Origin: Terriglobia bacterium
GTDB lineage: Bacteria; Acidobacteriota; Terriglobia; Bryobacterales; Bryobacteraceae
Direction: 5' to 3'
DNA length: 64,000 nt
Assembly (NCBI GenBank): GCA_020073145.1
Contig: JAIQFS010000006.1
Location: forward strand, 141,902 to 205,901
Part shown: positions 32,124-40,895 of the stretch, in pieces
Layout of the letters: each line of letters opens with the position of its first letter
Numbering within the stretch: the stretch's first letter is position 1
The notes under the pieces: model-generated
Databases searched by the model: none
The model's input: the letters and a program-made list of their open reading frames with translations, nothing else
Told to the model about the DNA's origin: nothing
Made by a program: the position numbers and the translations under genes

Positions 32124-34232
32124 ATGCCCACCAATCGCCTCTCCCGCGAGAAGAGCCCTTACCTGCTGCAGCACGCCCACAATCCCGTGGACTGGTATCC
32201 GTGGGGTCCCGAAGCCTTTGACAAAGCGCGCGCGGAGAACAAGCCGATTTTTCTTTCCATCGGCTACTCCACCTGCCACTGGTGCCACGTCATGGAGCGG
32301 GAATCGTTCGAGAACGACGCCATCGCCGCCCAACTGAACCGCGATTTCGTTCCCATCAAGGTGGATCGCGAAGAGCGTCCCGATGTCGATCGCGTCTACA
32401 TGACCTTCGTGCAGGCTAGCACCGGCGGCGGCGGCTGGCCGATGTCGGTGTGGCTGACTCCCGATTTGAAACCCTTCTTCGGGGGTACGTATTTTCCGCC
32501 GGAAAACCGCTACGGCCATCCCGGTTTCGGCTCGGTTCTGACGCAGATCGCCGCCGCGTGGCTCTCCGACCGCCAGCAGATCCTCGGCTCCGCGCGCGAC
32601 GTCATCGAGCAGTTGCGCAAAACCGTGGCAGTGGCTCCCCTGCGTCCGGGAGCCCCGATCCTCGACGCCGCCCAGCTCGACAGCGGTTTCTTCGTCTTCC
32701 GGCGCACCTTCGATTCGCGGCTCGGCGGGTTCGGCGGCGCGCCCAAGTTCCCCCGGCCGTCGGTGCACAATTTCTTGCTGCGCTACTACGCCCGCACCAA
32801 GAACCGCGAAGCGCTCGACATGGTGCTGGTGACGCTCCGCGAGATGGCCAAGGGTGGCATGCACGACCAGTTGGGCGGCGGCTTCCACCGCTATTCGGTC
32901 GACGAACGCTGGTTCGTGCCGCACTTCGAGAAAATGCTCTACGATCAGGCGCAGCTCGCCATCTCCTACCTGGAAGCCTTTCAGATCACCGGAGACGGCG
33001 AGTTTGCCGAAACCGCCCGGCGCATCTTCGACTACGTGCGGCGCGATATGACGGACGCCGGCGGCGCGTTTTACTCGGCCGAGGACGCCGACAGCGCCAT
33101 CGACCCGGCGCGGCCTCACGAAAAGGGAGAAGGGGCGTTTTACATCTGGACGGCGGAAGAGATCCGCGAGCGCGCCGGCGACACGCCGGCGGCCTGGTTC
33201 CACTATCGTTACGGCGTCGAGCAAACCGGCAACGTCGCTCACGATCCACACAGCGAATTCACCGGCAAGAACATTTTGTATCGGGCGCACACCATCGAGG
33301 AAACCGCCGCTCATTTCGGCGCGCCGCTCGAAGACGTCCAGGCCGGGCTTGCGAACGCCGGCCGCGTCCTCTTCGAAGCCCGCTCCAAGCGAATTCGCCC
33401 CCACCTCGATGACAAGATTCTGACCGCGTGGAATGGCCTCATGATCTCGGCCTTTGCCCTGGGAGGCGCGGTGCTCGGCGAGCCGGCCTACGCCGAAGCG
33501 GCGCGCCGTGCGGCCGATTTCCTGATCGACCGGATGTACGACTCTGCGACCGGCCTCCTCCTGCGCCGCTATCGCGACGGCGAAGCGCTCATCCCTGGAT
33601 TTCTGGACGACTACGCCCTGTTCGTGCAGGCGCTGCTCGATCTCTACGAAGCCCAGTTCGACCGCCGTCATCTCGAACTCGCCAGCCGCCTGATGGAGAA
33701 ACAGCGGGAACTCTTCGAAGACGCAGCGCAGGGCGGCTTCTTCAGCACGACCGCGGACGACGCCAGCATCGTGCTGCGCGCCAAAGAGGATTATGACGGC
33801 GCCGAGCCCTCCGGCAACTCCGTGGCCTTCGGCAATCTGCTGCGGCTCGCCCAGATCACTGGCCGGGCCGACTTCACCGAGTCGGCGGACCACCTTCTGG
33901 CCGCTTTTGGATCGCGCCTTTCGGTGGCGCCCATGGCCATCCCCCAACTTCTCGCCGCTTGCGAGTTCCGGTTGAGCGAGCCGCGCCAGATCCTCATCGC
34001 CGGCGATCGCGATGCCCTCGATACCCAGGCGCTGCTGCGCACGGTGCACGCGAGGTTTGTCCCCAACCGGGTCCTGCTGCTGTTGGATTCCGAAGAAACC
34101 CGCGCCGCGCTCGCGGCCGGCGCGCCGGCGGTGGCGTCCCGAGAACCCCAGCCGCGGCCAGAAGGAGCGGCGACAACGAGGAGGAAGATATGGAAAGACC
34201 AGGCGCAACGACGATGCGGGGTAATCCCCTGA
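32124..34232 (+). CDS. DUF255 (YyaL/SPATA20-like) thioredoxin-domain protein with altered C-terminus
   Basis: The protein has 702 residues. The N-terminal thioredoxin-like domain has [20 protein letters not shown] and the redox motif [16 protein letters not shown] (C-x-x-C). An (alpha/alpha)6 barrel follows, with [35 protein letters not shown] and [17 protein letters not shown], as in the N-acylglucosamine epimerase fold. In relatives the chain usually ends with a conserved YVC-x-NFTC-like tail; here the last 40 residues are basic and unrelated, and the 3' end overlaps tpx by 43 bp. A small frameshift near 34110-34150 or a natural shortening would explain this. Confidence 0.88.
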   Translation: MPTNRLSREKSPYLLQHAHNPVDWYPWGPEAFDKARAENKPIFLSIGYSTCHWCHVMERESFENDAIAAQLNRDFVPIKVDREERPDVDRVYMTFVQASTGGGGWPMSVWLTPDLKPFFGGTYFPPENRYGHPGFGSVLTQIAAAWLSDRQQILGSARDVIEQLRKTVAVAPLRPGAPILDAAQLDSGFFVFRRTFDSRLGGFGGAPKFPRPSVHNFLLRYYARTKNREALDMVLVTLREMAKGGMHDQLGGGFHRYSVDERWFVPHFEKMLYDQAQLAISYLEAFQITGDGEFAETARRIFDYVRRDMTDAGGAFYSAEDADSAIDPARPHEKGEGAFYIWTAEEIRERAGDTPAAWFHYRYGVEQTGNVAHDPHSEFTGKNILYRAHTIEETAAHFGAPLEDVQAGLANAGRVLFEARSKRIRPHLDDKILTAWNGLMISAFALGGAVLGEPAYAEAARRAADFLIDRMYDSATGLLLRRYRDGEALIPGFLDDYALFVQALLDLYEAQFDRRHLELASRLMEKQRELFEDAAQGGFFSTTADDASIVLRAKEDYDGAEPSGNSVAFGNLLRLAQITGRADFTESADHLLAAFGSRLSVAPMAIPQLLAACEFRLSEPRQILIAGDRDALDTQALLRTVHARFVPNRVLLLLDSEETRAALAAGAPAVASREPQPRPEGAATTRRKIWKDQAQRRCGVIP

Positions 34233-34711
34233 CGCTGATCGGCCCCGAACTAAAAACTGGCGACGCCGCGCCGGATTTCGCGGTCGTGGATAACGGGCTC
34301 AAACCCGTCACGTTGAAAGATACCGGCAATCATGTGCGCATCATCAGCGTGGTGCCGTCGCTCGATACGCCGGTCTGCGACGCCCAAACCAAACGCTTCA
34401 ATGAAGAGGCGGCCAAACTGCCCGACGTCGATATTCTGACGGTCAGCATGGACCTGCCCTTCGCCCAGAAACGCTGGTGCGGCGCATTTGGCGTGGACAA
34501 AGTCAAAATGCTGTCCGACCACCGGGAAGGCTCCTTCGGCACCGCCTACGGCACTCTGATCAAGGATATGCGCATCGAGAGCCGGGCCATTTTCGTGATC
34601 GATCAGAACAACCGGATCAAGCACGTCGAGTACGTCAAGGAAGTGGCGGACTTCCCCAACTACGAAGCTGCCTTGTCCGCCGCGAAGAGCGCAGCCGCGG
34701 CACGGGCCTGA
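34190..34711 (+). CDS. tpx: thiol peroxidase (atypical 2-Cys peroxiredoxin)
   Basis: The protein has 173 residues. The peroxidatic Cys63 is in [15 protein letters not shown] and the resolving Cys97 in [15 protein letters not shown]; the 34-residue spacing is that of Tpx enzymes. It reduces H2O2 and alkyl peroxides with thioredoxin. A strong GGAGGAA at 34179-34185 fixes the start at ATG 34190, inside the end of the DUF255 gene. Pairing with a thioredoxin-fold neighbour suggests shared redox function, as inference. Confidence 0.96.
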   Translation: MERPGATTMRGNPLTLIGPELKTGDAAPDFAVVDNGLKPVTLKDTGNHVRIISVVPSLDTPVCDAQTKRFNEEAAKLPDVDILTVSMDLPFAQKRWCGAFGVDKVKMLSDHREGSFGTAYGTLIKDMRIESRAIFVIDQNNRIKHVEYVKEVADFPNYEAALSAAKSAAAARA

Positions 34712-34721
34712 GCGGCAAGCC

Positions 34722-36122
34722 TTGCAGGCGGCGGGGCCGGGCTGGTTCCGTCGCCGCAGTTTCGAGGGCCGACTGAATTCTACGTCACCAACCCCGGCGC
34801 TGGCTTCTGAAAGCGTTCTGACGCGCGCGGCAGAGAACCCGCTGCTGCGCGGCGGACTGACCCTGGCCATTGGTCTGCTGGTGGGCAACGTCATCGGCTT
34901 CGCTCGTGTGGCCCTGACGGCGTATCTGCTGGGAACCCACAGCCGGGCGGATTCGCTGGCCGTGGCGATGGGTCCCTTCGACACCGTGAATTCCCTGGTC
35001 ACCAACAGCATGCTGTTCGCCTTCGTGCCGATGCTCGCGGGACGGAGCGGACCCGAGCGCGCGGCCCTGTTCTTCAAGTTGTGCCGTTCGCTGATCTGGG
35101 TCTTCGTCGGGCTCGCGGCCGGCATCATGGCGGCTGCGCCCTGGCTGATGCGCGTGCTCGCCCCCGGCCTCGATGCGGATGCCTTCCACGCCGCCGTCAA
35201 CATCTTCCGCGTGCTGGCCGTCTCCATCACCGCCGTGGGCGTGGCGGCTCTGTACTCGGCCCTGCTGTACACGGAGCGCCGGTTCGCGCCCACCGCGTTT
35301 TACCAGGCCTCCATCAACCTGTGCACCTTGGTGGCCGCGCTCGGCCTGTGGAAGGTGGCGGGCGTCTATGCCTTCGCCATCGGCTACACCGCCGGCGCCT
35401 GCTTGCAGCTCGCCATCGTCTCCTACGTCGGCCGCTCCAGCCTGCAGACGGCCGCGCTGCCGGTTTGCGACCTGCATTGGCGCGAGATTCTCGGGAAGCC
35501 CGCCTTCTTTCTGGTCTACGCGGCGGGCCTGGGCTTGAATATCACGTTCACGCGAGCCTACGCGACGCACGCCGGCTCCGGGATGGCCGCCGCCCTGGAG
35601 TATTGCATTCGCGGCGTGGGCGTTCCCCTGGCCTTGCTGGTCCAGCCCTTTTCCAATTCGCTGTTGCCCGAGATCGCCAGGCTGCGCGCCGCCTGCCGCC
35701 TGCCCGATGCGGTCCGCTTGATCGGCCGTACGGTGGCGCTGGCGGCCCTGGTGGCCGTGGCCGGTTGCGGGTTTGCCCTGCTGTTCCGCCACCCCGCCAT
35801 CGCCCTGCTGTTCCAGCGCGGTAGTTTCACCGCCGAATCCACCGAGCTCGTCTCGGCCGTGTTTCTGGGTTTGGGACCGTGCCTCGTGGGCTGGAGCTTG
35901 TTTGAGATTCTCTCGCGGTCGCTGTTTGCCTTGGACCGCCGCTGGCCGCCCGTCGTGGCCGCCTTTATCCCGGTCGTGGTGAATGCCACCGTGACCCTGC
36001 GGTTCGGAGTTTCCAGCCCCTACTGGATTGGAGCTGGCGCCTCGGCCGGTACGCTCGCCGGCTTTGCCGTGCTCTTTCTGGTCTGGGTCGGCAACCGCCG
36101 CCGCTGGCTGGAGCAGACCTAG
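34722..36122 (+). CDS. MurJ/MviN-like polytopic lipid flippase
   Basis: The protein has 466 residues with about 12-14 hydrophobic helices of the MVIN/MATE superfamily: RGGLTLAIGLLVGNVIGFAR, ADSLAVAMGPFDTVNSLVTN and MLFAFVPMLAG, later RGVGVPLALLVQPFSNSLLP. These match the MurJ pattern for flipping lipid II or exporting polysaccharide lipid intermediates. No ATG fits: a TTG at 34722 is the only early standard start and its ribosome binding site is weak. The gene may be the housekeeping murJ or a second copy; I cannot tell. Confidence 0.82.
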   Translation: MQAAGPGWFRRRSFEGRLNSTSPTPALASESVLTRAAENPLLRGGLTLAIGLLVGNVIGFARVALTAYLLGTHSRADSLAVAMGPFDTVNSLVTNSMLFAFVPMLAGRSGPERAALFFKLCRSLIWVFVGLAAGIMAAAPWLMRVLAPGLDADAFHAAVNIFRVLAVSITAVGVAALYSALLYTERRFAPTAFYQASINLCTLVAALGLWKVAGVYAFAIGYTAGACLQLAIVSYVGRSSLQTAALPVCDLHWREILGKPAFFLVYAAGLGLNITFTRAYATHAGSGMAAALEYCIRGVGVPLALLVQPFSNSLLPEIARLRAACRLPDAVRLIGRTVALAALVAVAGCGFALLFRHPAIALLFQRGSFTAESTELVSAVFLGLGPCLVGWSLFEILSRSLFALDRRWPPVVAAFIPVVVNATVTLRFGVSSPYWIGAGASAGTLAGFAVLFLVWVGNRRRWLEQT

Positions 36123-36151
36123 ACCCCCGTACCCCAGGACCCCTTTCCCTT

Positions 36152-36364
36152 ATGCCCGAGGAGCGCATCTACGTAGCTTGCGACAAATGCGGTCGGCCCG
36201 TGTCCACCGGCGTGGTGATGGACCCGGAAGCCCTGCTGGCCCCCGATCACCGCTTCGGGGAGAACCGCACCCACTGCCCGGCCTGCGGCCACTGGATTGT
36301 CTGGGGCAAAACCAAGATCTGGCCCGAAAGTACGGTCCAGCAGCGGTTTGGCAAGATCCCGTAA
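36152..36364 (+). CDS. small zinc-ribbon protein
   Basis: The protein has 70 residues with two CxxC knuckles, VACDKCGRPVS near the N-terminus and THCPACGHWIVWGK near residue 47. That fits a zinc ribbon. It lies 29 bp after the murJ-like gene on the same strand. No function can be assigned. The ATG is preceded by only a weak purine stretch. Confidence 0.65.
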   Translation: MPEERIYVACDKCGRPVSTGVVMDPEALLAPDHRFGENRTHCPACGHWIVWGKTKIWPESTVQQRFGKIP

Positions 36365-36711
36365 CAACCTCGGACGAAAGATAGAGGCCGGTCCGCGCCC
36401 TGCGCATGGTACCATCCCCGCAATAGGAGTGAGAGGGGTTTCCATTTCGCCCCGAATCACGGGGCGCGGTCGTTCGCTGTTCCATTCAACACCGCGCCTT
36501 TTCCTTCCATTGCCGTGGCGCCTCCGTTCGCATCGTTGAGGCCGTGGTAGACTGGTGACGTTCAGACAGGATGGGCGCCAGCTCTTGAAGGCTGTAGTTT
36601 GTCCCCGTAGTTCTGCGGGGCCTTTCAGAATGCGCTGCTCCTGGAGGAACCGTTCCGTGTAGGTCACAAGCATGTGATGTGCATGCTTGTTTGCGGAGCT
36701 TACGGAGGAAT
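36365..36711. other. gene-free region ahead of tRNA-Pro, with two hairpins
   Basis: No credible coding region is seen in about 350 bp. A hairpin CGCCCCG/CGGGGCG lies at 36448-36466 (5-base loop). A weaker CCCCG/CGGGG stem lies at 36603-36620 followed by CCTTTC, which could be a poor terminator for the murJ/zinc-ribbon unit. A longer inverted repeat at 36666-36690 is listed separately. Confidence 0.4.
36666..36690. repeat. 9-bp perfect inverted repeat upstream of tRNA-Pro
   Basis: Arms ACAAGCATG and CATGCTTGT are separated by 7 bases. It ends 21 bp before the tRNA. It could be a protein-binding dyad at the tRNA promoter or a transcript hairpin; no T-run typical of terminators follows. Confidence 0.6.
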
Positions 36712-36789
36712 CGGGCCGTGGCGCAGCCTGGCTAGCGCGCTTGCTTGGGGTGCAAGAGGTCGCGAGTTCGAATCTCGCCGGCCCGACCA
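36712..36789 (+). tRNA. tRNA-Pro (anticodon GGG)
   Basis: The cloverleaf can be folded by eye. The acceptor stem CGGGCCG pairs with CGGCCCG, followed by A and an encoded CCA (36787-36789). The anticodon stem CTTGC/GCAAG encloses the loop TTGGGGT with anticodon GGG. The T-arm is GCGAG-TTCGAAT-CTCGC. C1:G72 is usual for bacterial tRNA-Pro. Confidence 0.96.
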
Positions 36790-36913
36790 AAGTCTCCGGA
36801 GACTTTCAGCCAATCAAAGTACTCTTCCCCGGAGTCCAACCGGACTCCCGCTCGCCCGTTGGCAGCCGGCGGCCGCTGCGGCCCAGGCCGTCGAGATCGG
36901 TTACTGTGAAAGG

Positions 36914-37579
36914 GTGAGTCCCGCAGGACCGGTCGAGTTCGAGGCGCTGCCCCTTCTTTCGCGCACTCCGAGGGAGTGGGGCCGGGCCGTCTTGGCAGAC
37001 CCCATCAGTCTGCTGATCGACCACGCGTTTCTCGAAAAGAAAGCCGCCACCAACGCGCTGGAATTGTTGACGCGCTGGCCCAGTGACTGGGTGGAGGGCT
37101 GGGTCGAGGCGATAACCGCGGTCGCCAAGGATGAAGTGGCCCACTTAGCGCAGGTCACACGCCTCCTGATGCGGAAGGGGGGACGCCTCGATCGGTTTCA
37201 CAAGAACCCGTACGCGAATGCGCTCCGCCAACTGGTGCGGAAGGGAGAGCCGGTTGAGATTTTGGACCGGCTCCTCATCGCAGCCCTGATCGAAGTTCGT
37301 TCCTGCGACCGGTTCTCGGTTCTGGCGGCGGCTTCCGAGGATGTCGAGTTGGCCGCCTTCTATCGCGCGCTCACCGCTTCGGAAGCGGGTCACTATCGGG
37401 TCTTCCTCGACCTCGCCCGGAAATTCACGGAGCCGTCCGAACTGGACGCTCGTTGGCGGCAGATGCTCGCCGCCGAACAGCGCATCCTGGCCGACCAGGA
37501 GCCCGGTCCTCGCATCCACTCCGGCGTGCCCGGCCAATCACGCGGGGCCGGCGGCTGGGAATCGGCTATAATCGGATAG
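36914..37579 (+). CDS. miaE: MiaE-like tRNA-(2-methylthio-N6-isopentenyladenosine37) hydroxylase
   Basis: The protein has 221 residues from GTG 36914. This diiron, ferritin-like monooxygenase family hydroxylates the isopentenyl group of ms2i6A37 in tRNAs reading codons that begin with U. Ligand-like residues are the Glu in LIDHAFLEKKAATNALEL, EVAH in VAKDEVAHLAQV, the Glu in LLIAALIEVRSCDRF and EAGH in TASEAGHYRVFL, i.e. the paired ExxH motifs. The frame is open upstream through the tRNA gene, so the start must lie after it; GTG 36914 with AAAGG just ahead is the best candidate. Confidence 0.88.
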   Translation: MSPAGPVEFEALPLLSRTPREWGRAVLADPISLLIDHAFLEKKAATNALELLTRWPSDWVEGWVEAITAVAKDEVAHLAQVTRLLMRKGGRLDRFHKNPYANALRQLVRKGEPVEILDRLLIAALIEVRSCDRFSVLAAASEDVELAAFYRALTASEAGHYRVFLDLARKFTEPSELDARWRQMLAAEQRILADQEPGPRIHSGVPGQSRGAGGWESAIIG

Positions 37580-37591
37580 GGGTATCTGTTT

Positions 37592-37777
37592 ATGTCCCAT
37601 AGCGCCACGGACTGGTCCTCCAAAGAGGCGGTCGCCAGGGAGCCGCAATCCAAATGCCCGCGCTGCGGGTGCTGGTCTGCCACGGACCGATGTCCGCAGT
37701 GCGGAGTGCACCGGTTGAGCGGCGAGGTTCGTCCCCGCGTGGACCGTGAGCCGCGACCCTTGCTCCATCCCGTCTAG
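37592..37777 (+). CDS. possible small zinc-ribbon protein
   Basis: The 61-codon frame holds two CxxC pairs, KCPRCGCWS and RCPQCGVHRL, spaced like a short zinc ribbon. It begins 12 bp after miaE, with GGGG at 37579-37582 ahead of ATG 37592. The C-terminus is low-complexity Arg/Pro. I judge it probably real, but short and unassigned. Confidence 0.4.
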   Translation: MSHSATDWSSKEAVAREPQSKCPRCGCWSATDRCPQCGVHRLSGEVRPRVDREPRPLLHPV

Positions 37778-38108
37778 ACCCGGCAGGCGCCCGCATCCGC
37801 AGGCTCGAGTAGGCTTCCGTGGCTGGGAGGCTGGTTCGTGCGTTCCAGGAATGCGTCGATCGCTTCTCGAGCGACGCCAGGTCGGATCCCGCTGGTGAAG
37901 ATGGAGCGGCCAACTACCGAATCGCAGTAGCGCGGGTAACGCCGCGAAGAGGTGAAACCAGCGTCGCGCCCTGGACCCCTGCGCGCCGTTCCGGCTAGGT
38001 GGTATTCGCGACGGGCCGTTCCGGCGGGAACATTGCATGGTCCTTGCGACTCGAAAACCCGAAAACCAAAACCGCGGCCTTCAAAAAGGGTTGACCGGTC
38101 GCTTCACA
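37778..38108. other. gap of about 330 bp; possible decayed minus-strand coding sequence
   Basis: On the minus strand a frame without a start codon runs from about 38080 to a TAG at 37774-37776. It ends with plausible protein-like sequence (VAREAIDAFLERTNQPPSHG). No ribosome binding site or recognisable domain supports a functional gene, so I list it only as a possible remnant. Confidence 0.2.
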
Positions 38109-38841
38109 TCAGTTCTCCGTCGGCGGCTCCGCGCTCTCGACCACAAGCACGTGCAGCGGGCCTTTGGCCTTTTCCGACTTCAATCCCCATTGGTCTCGCA
38201 GTGCTTGGAAGAGCGAGGGCCCGGCGAACTCCGGCTGCGCTGCCGGATCGACGGGACGCAGTGGGGTGAATTGGTAATCCAGATGCATTCTGTATCGGCC
38301 CTTGAGCCCGGTCTGATCCAGCACGATGGTGCCGAGCAACGCTCGGGATGGAGGCAAAGACAACAGCTCCGCGGCCGAAAACAGGGTCGCGCCCTCCAGG
38401 AACATCCCCGCCGAGCGTGCCATCCCTCCGGTCCAGAACCAGAGCGTAAACGTCGCCCGTGCGGGTTTCGTTGCGGATCTTCAGCGCAAAACGTTCTTCC
38501 AGGAGCGTCCGGAGCATCATCCGGAGTTGACGTCGTGTCGAGGGCCCCGGGGCCTTTCCTTCGATGGCGTAGGCGGTCTTGTTGACCCACTCCGGGCCGC
38601 CGGTAACCTTGAACGCCGTGCTGAGTCCCTCGCCGTACGCCGTGTAAATCAGCCATACCAGGGTCATGCTGGGGATCGAAAGCCGGTCGGGACCCGATGG
38701 CATCACGAGATTGCGCACGGCGTCCGGCGGCGCTGGTTTGATCGTCGCAACCTCGAACCGGGGCGCGGACTGAGGCCAGATCGACGCTGCCAGACAGAGC
38801 AAGAGCGCAAGCTCGGAGGGAGTCGCCGGTATACCCTTCAT
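38109..38841 (-). pseudogene. TIGR03435-family protein gene broken by a frameshift
   Basis: The first frame begins at ATG 38841 with a signal peptide (SELALLLCLAASIWPQ) and the TIGR03435 hallmark PRFEVATIKPAPPDAVRN, then WLIYTAYGEG and LLEERFALKIRNETRTGDVY. The family's C-terminal part (IVLDQTGLKGRYRMHLDYQF, PSLFQALRDQWGLKSEKAKG, VLVVESAEPPTEN) is in another frame that ends at 38109. The shift falls near 38400-38440, just after YALVLDRRDG. Continuing in the first frame gives unrelated Arg-rich sequence to 38104. Either a real mutation or a sequencing error explains it. A fused intact TIGR03435 domain occurs at 58495-60237. Confidence 0.8.
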
Positions 38842-39008
38842 CGTGCGGAGGCCTCGATGGTCGATCCTACGGCTTTCCGCGAGCTTTTCCAATCTCCTAA
38901 AAGATACCGGTCCGGCGAAGACATGTCACGATGCCGGCATGCCTGGCCGGTGGTCCCGAAGGCCTCCGGCGCACTTACCTGGGATTGAGAAGAGGGTGGT
39001 GAGAAGGG

Positions 39009-39311
39009 TTACTCTTCTTCGTGCTCGACTGCAGCCCCAGCCGAGGGCCCCGTGGCCATCAGGGCCGCCAGTTCCGCCACGCCGATGGGTTTGCCTTTCA
39101 CCGGCGATTTCGGATCGACGCGCGCCGGCTCGAGGACGAATTGCGACACCGCCTTCAGTTCCTGCTCGAGATTGAAGTCAGGAACATGGCGCAACGCGGG
39201 TAACTGCGCCACGCCATGCTCGTTGACGACACACTCCATCCCGTTGGGGAGTTGAAAACGAATCTTCAGTTGTTTCCGAATGGAGAGCTTGCGCAACTCG
39301 GCAAGCGTCAC
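39009..39311 (-). CDS. conserved hypothetical protein downstream of the dksA-like gene
   Basis: The protein has 100 residues, starting MTLAELRKLSIRKQLKIRFQ, with no cysteines apart from one in NGMECVVNEHG and an acidic C-terminus. Its ATG overlaps the stop of the DksA-like gene (ATGA), so the two are co-expressed. No known domain is recognised; the tight coupling suggests a partner of the zinc-finger protein. Confidence 0.7.
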   Translation of the reverse strand: MTLAELRKLSIRKQLKIRFQLPNGMECVVNEHGVAQLPALRHVPDFNLEQELKAVSQFVLEPARVDPKSPVKGKPIGVAELAALMATGPSAGAAVEHEEE

Positions 39312-39703
39312 TTTTCAGCTTCCTGGAAGTCGTCGACTGGCTGACCCAACGCCGCCCGGGCGGCAATGGCTTCCTGGCAGGCGACGCAATAGCGCGCCCA
39401 TGGCACCGCTTCCAGACGCTTCACCGAGATCGGCTCTTCGCATTCCAGACAAACCCCGTAGGTCCCTTGCTCGATGCGATGCAGCCCGTCGGAAATCTCG
39501 CGCAGCAGTTTCATGTCGATGGTGTTCCGGTTCAGGAAGATCCATTCTTCGTGATGCTGCTGGCTCAGATCGCCCTCGTCCGAGGGGACATCCAGTCGTG
39601 CGACCACTTGAGCCGCCTTTTGAGCGGACATACTGCGGCGCACTTCCTCAGCTTTCTTCTCCAGCATGTTTCGATATGTTGCCAGCTTCAGAGTGCTCTT
39701 CAT
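39308..39703 (-). CDS. DksA/TraR-family C4 zinc-finger protein
   Basis: The protein has 131 residues. An N-terminal coiled coil (LATYRNMLEKKAEEVRRSM to about residue 80) is followed by the C4 zinc finger GTYGVCLECEEPISVKRLEA and ARYCVACQEA. DksA binds RNA polymerase through the secondary channel and works with ppGpp. The coiled-coil tip here (LDVPSDEGDLSQQHHEEWIF) keeps acidic residues but is not the exact DxxDxA of E. coli DksA. It has a strong promoter (39788-39816) and a 78-nt leader. Confidence 0.88.
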   Translation of the reverse strand: MKSTLKLATYRNMLEKKAEEVRRSMSAQKAAQVVARLDVPSDEGDLSQQHHEEWIFLNRNTIDMKLLREISDGLHRIEQGTYGVCLECEEPISVKRLEAVPWARYCVACQEAIAARAALGQPVDDFQEAEK

Positions 39704-39787
39704 ATTTCAACCAATTCCATTCGACGCACGCACTGCTTAAAAAGTTGCAGAGCCTTGGGGGGAGGTTCTTGCGGCGCGAATTTTGAA

Positions 39788-39816
39788 AGTATACCGAGGA
39801 AAATCGGAAAAGTCAA
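39788..39816 (-). promoter_or_regulatory. strong sigma70 promoter of the dksA-like gene
   Basis: On the minus strand TTGACT (39816-39811), a 17-bp spacer and TATACT (39793-39788) match consensus 5/6 and 5/6. Predicted transcription start is near 39781, giving a leader of about 78 nt to the ATG at 39703. The surrounding region is visibly AT-richer than the genes. Confidence 0.8.
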
Positions 39817-39905
39817 TTGTTACGTATCATTTACAGGGAAATCCGGAGATGGGCACCACCTTGAGGCGGTGGTATCCTTTGGTTAGGGCTTGCTAACTTG
39901 CTCAG

Positions 39906-40895
39906 CTACTTGGATTTCTGGATCGCCTCGATCAATTCGGGCACCACCTGGAACAGATCCCCAACGATCCCGTAGTCGGCCACTTCGAAGATGGGGGCAT
40001 TGGCATCCTTGTTGATGGCCACCACGACTCGCGACCCTTTCATGCCCACAAGGTGCTGAATCGCACCCGAAATTCCAACGGCGAGGTACATCTTCGGTGC
40101 GACCGTCTGGCCGGAACTGCCCACCTGGCGCTCCATCGGCAGCCAGCCGGCGTCGCAGATGGGGCGCGAGGCCGCCAACTCGGCGCCCAGCGCATCGGCC
40201 AGCTTTTGCAGCAGCGGAATGTTGTCCGCTTCCTTGATGCCTCGGCCCACCGAGACGATCAGCTCGGCGGCGCTCAGGTCCACCGCGCGCTGCGATTCGC
40301 GAAACAAGTCTTGTGGCTGGGTCCGGATGTCGCTGGGCGTAAGAGCGGGTGCGACCAACTCCACCGGCGCTGCGCCGGCCGTCACCCGGTCGGCCCGATA
40401 TGCGCCTGCCTGGAGCGAAGCGAAGTTCGGAGCGCCGGTCGCGAACCGCACGTCGGCATTCACCTTGCCCTGGAAGAGCTGCCGCACCAGCACCACCTCG
40501 CCTTGATCCACGCGGTGCGCCACCACGTCGCTGACCGCCACGCGGCCTAGTGAGGTCGCCAGCTTTGGCAAAAAGTCGCGGACTTGGTAAGTATGGGGGA
40601 ACAATACCAGTGAAGGCTTGACCTGGTCCAGCAGCTGCCGCAACGCCGAAGAGTACGCGTCCGGCGTGTAGTCTCGGAGCAGCTCATGCTCCACGCCGTA
40701 CACTTTCTCCAGTTGCCGGGACGCCAGCTCGCCGCCCAGCTCGACGATTCCCGCGCCGAGCACGGCGGCGCTCGCGGGCTGATTCAGCTCGCGGGCCATC
40801 TGTTGCGCGGCCGCCAGCGTCTCCCACGACATGCGGTTCCACGCGGGCTTCCCTTCAGGGGACGGGCGCTGTTCCAGCACCGCCAGGATGCTCAT
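39906..40895 (-). CDS. etfA: electron transfer flavoprotein alpha subunit
   Basis: The protein has 329 residues. ETF carries electrons from acyl-CoA and other dehydrogenases. The C-terminal FAD-binding domain shows LIVSVGRGIKEADNIPLLQK, ASRPICDAGWLPMERQVGSS, GQTVAPKMYLAVGISGAIQH, VVVAINKDANAPIFEVADYG and a final VPELIEAI. The N-terminus starts MSILAVLEQRPSPEGKPAWN. It overlaps the end of etfB (ATGA at 40892-40895). Confidence 0.96.
   Translation of the reverse strand: MSILAVLEQRPSPEGKPAWNRMSWETLAAAQQMARELNQPASAAVLGAGIVELGGELASRQLEKVYGVEHELLRDYTPDAYSSALRQLLDQVKPSLVLFPHTYQVRDFLPKLATSLGRVAVSDVVAHRVDQGEVVLVRQLFQGKVNADVRFATGAPNFASLQAGAYRADRVTAGAAPVELVAPALTPSDIRTQPQDLFRESQRAVDLSAAELIVSVGRGIKEADNIPLLQKLADALGAELAASRPICDAGWLPMERQVGSSGQTVAPKMYLAVGISGAIQHLVGMKGSRVVVAINKDANAPIFEVADYGIVGDLFQVVPELIEAIQKSK

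Noticed and set aside
29897..32134. 745-codon antisense frame over the TonB receptor
   Set aside because: Low-complexity Gly/Arg/His-rich translation and no motif; the sense frame is a clear TonB receptor.
32106..34208. 700-codon antisense frame over the DUF255 gene
   Set aside because: Shadow of codon bias; sense frame has conserved CxxC and barrel motifs.
36119..36790. minus-strand frame starting MVGPARFELATSC across tRNA-Pro
   Set aside because: This peptide is the usual spurious translation of a tRNA gene read backwards.
39852..39875. hairpin ACCACC/GGTGGT downstream of etfA as a terminator
   Set aside because: No T-run follows on the minus strand, so it does not meet the intrinsic-terminator pattern.
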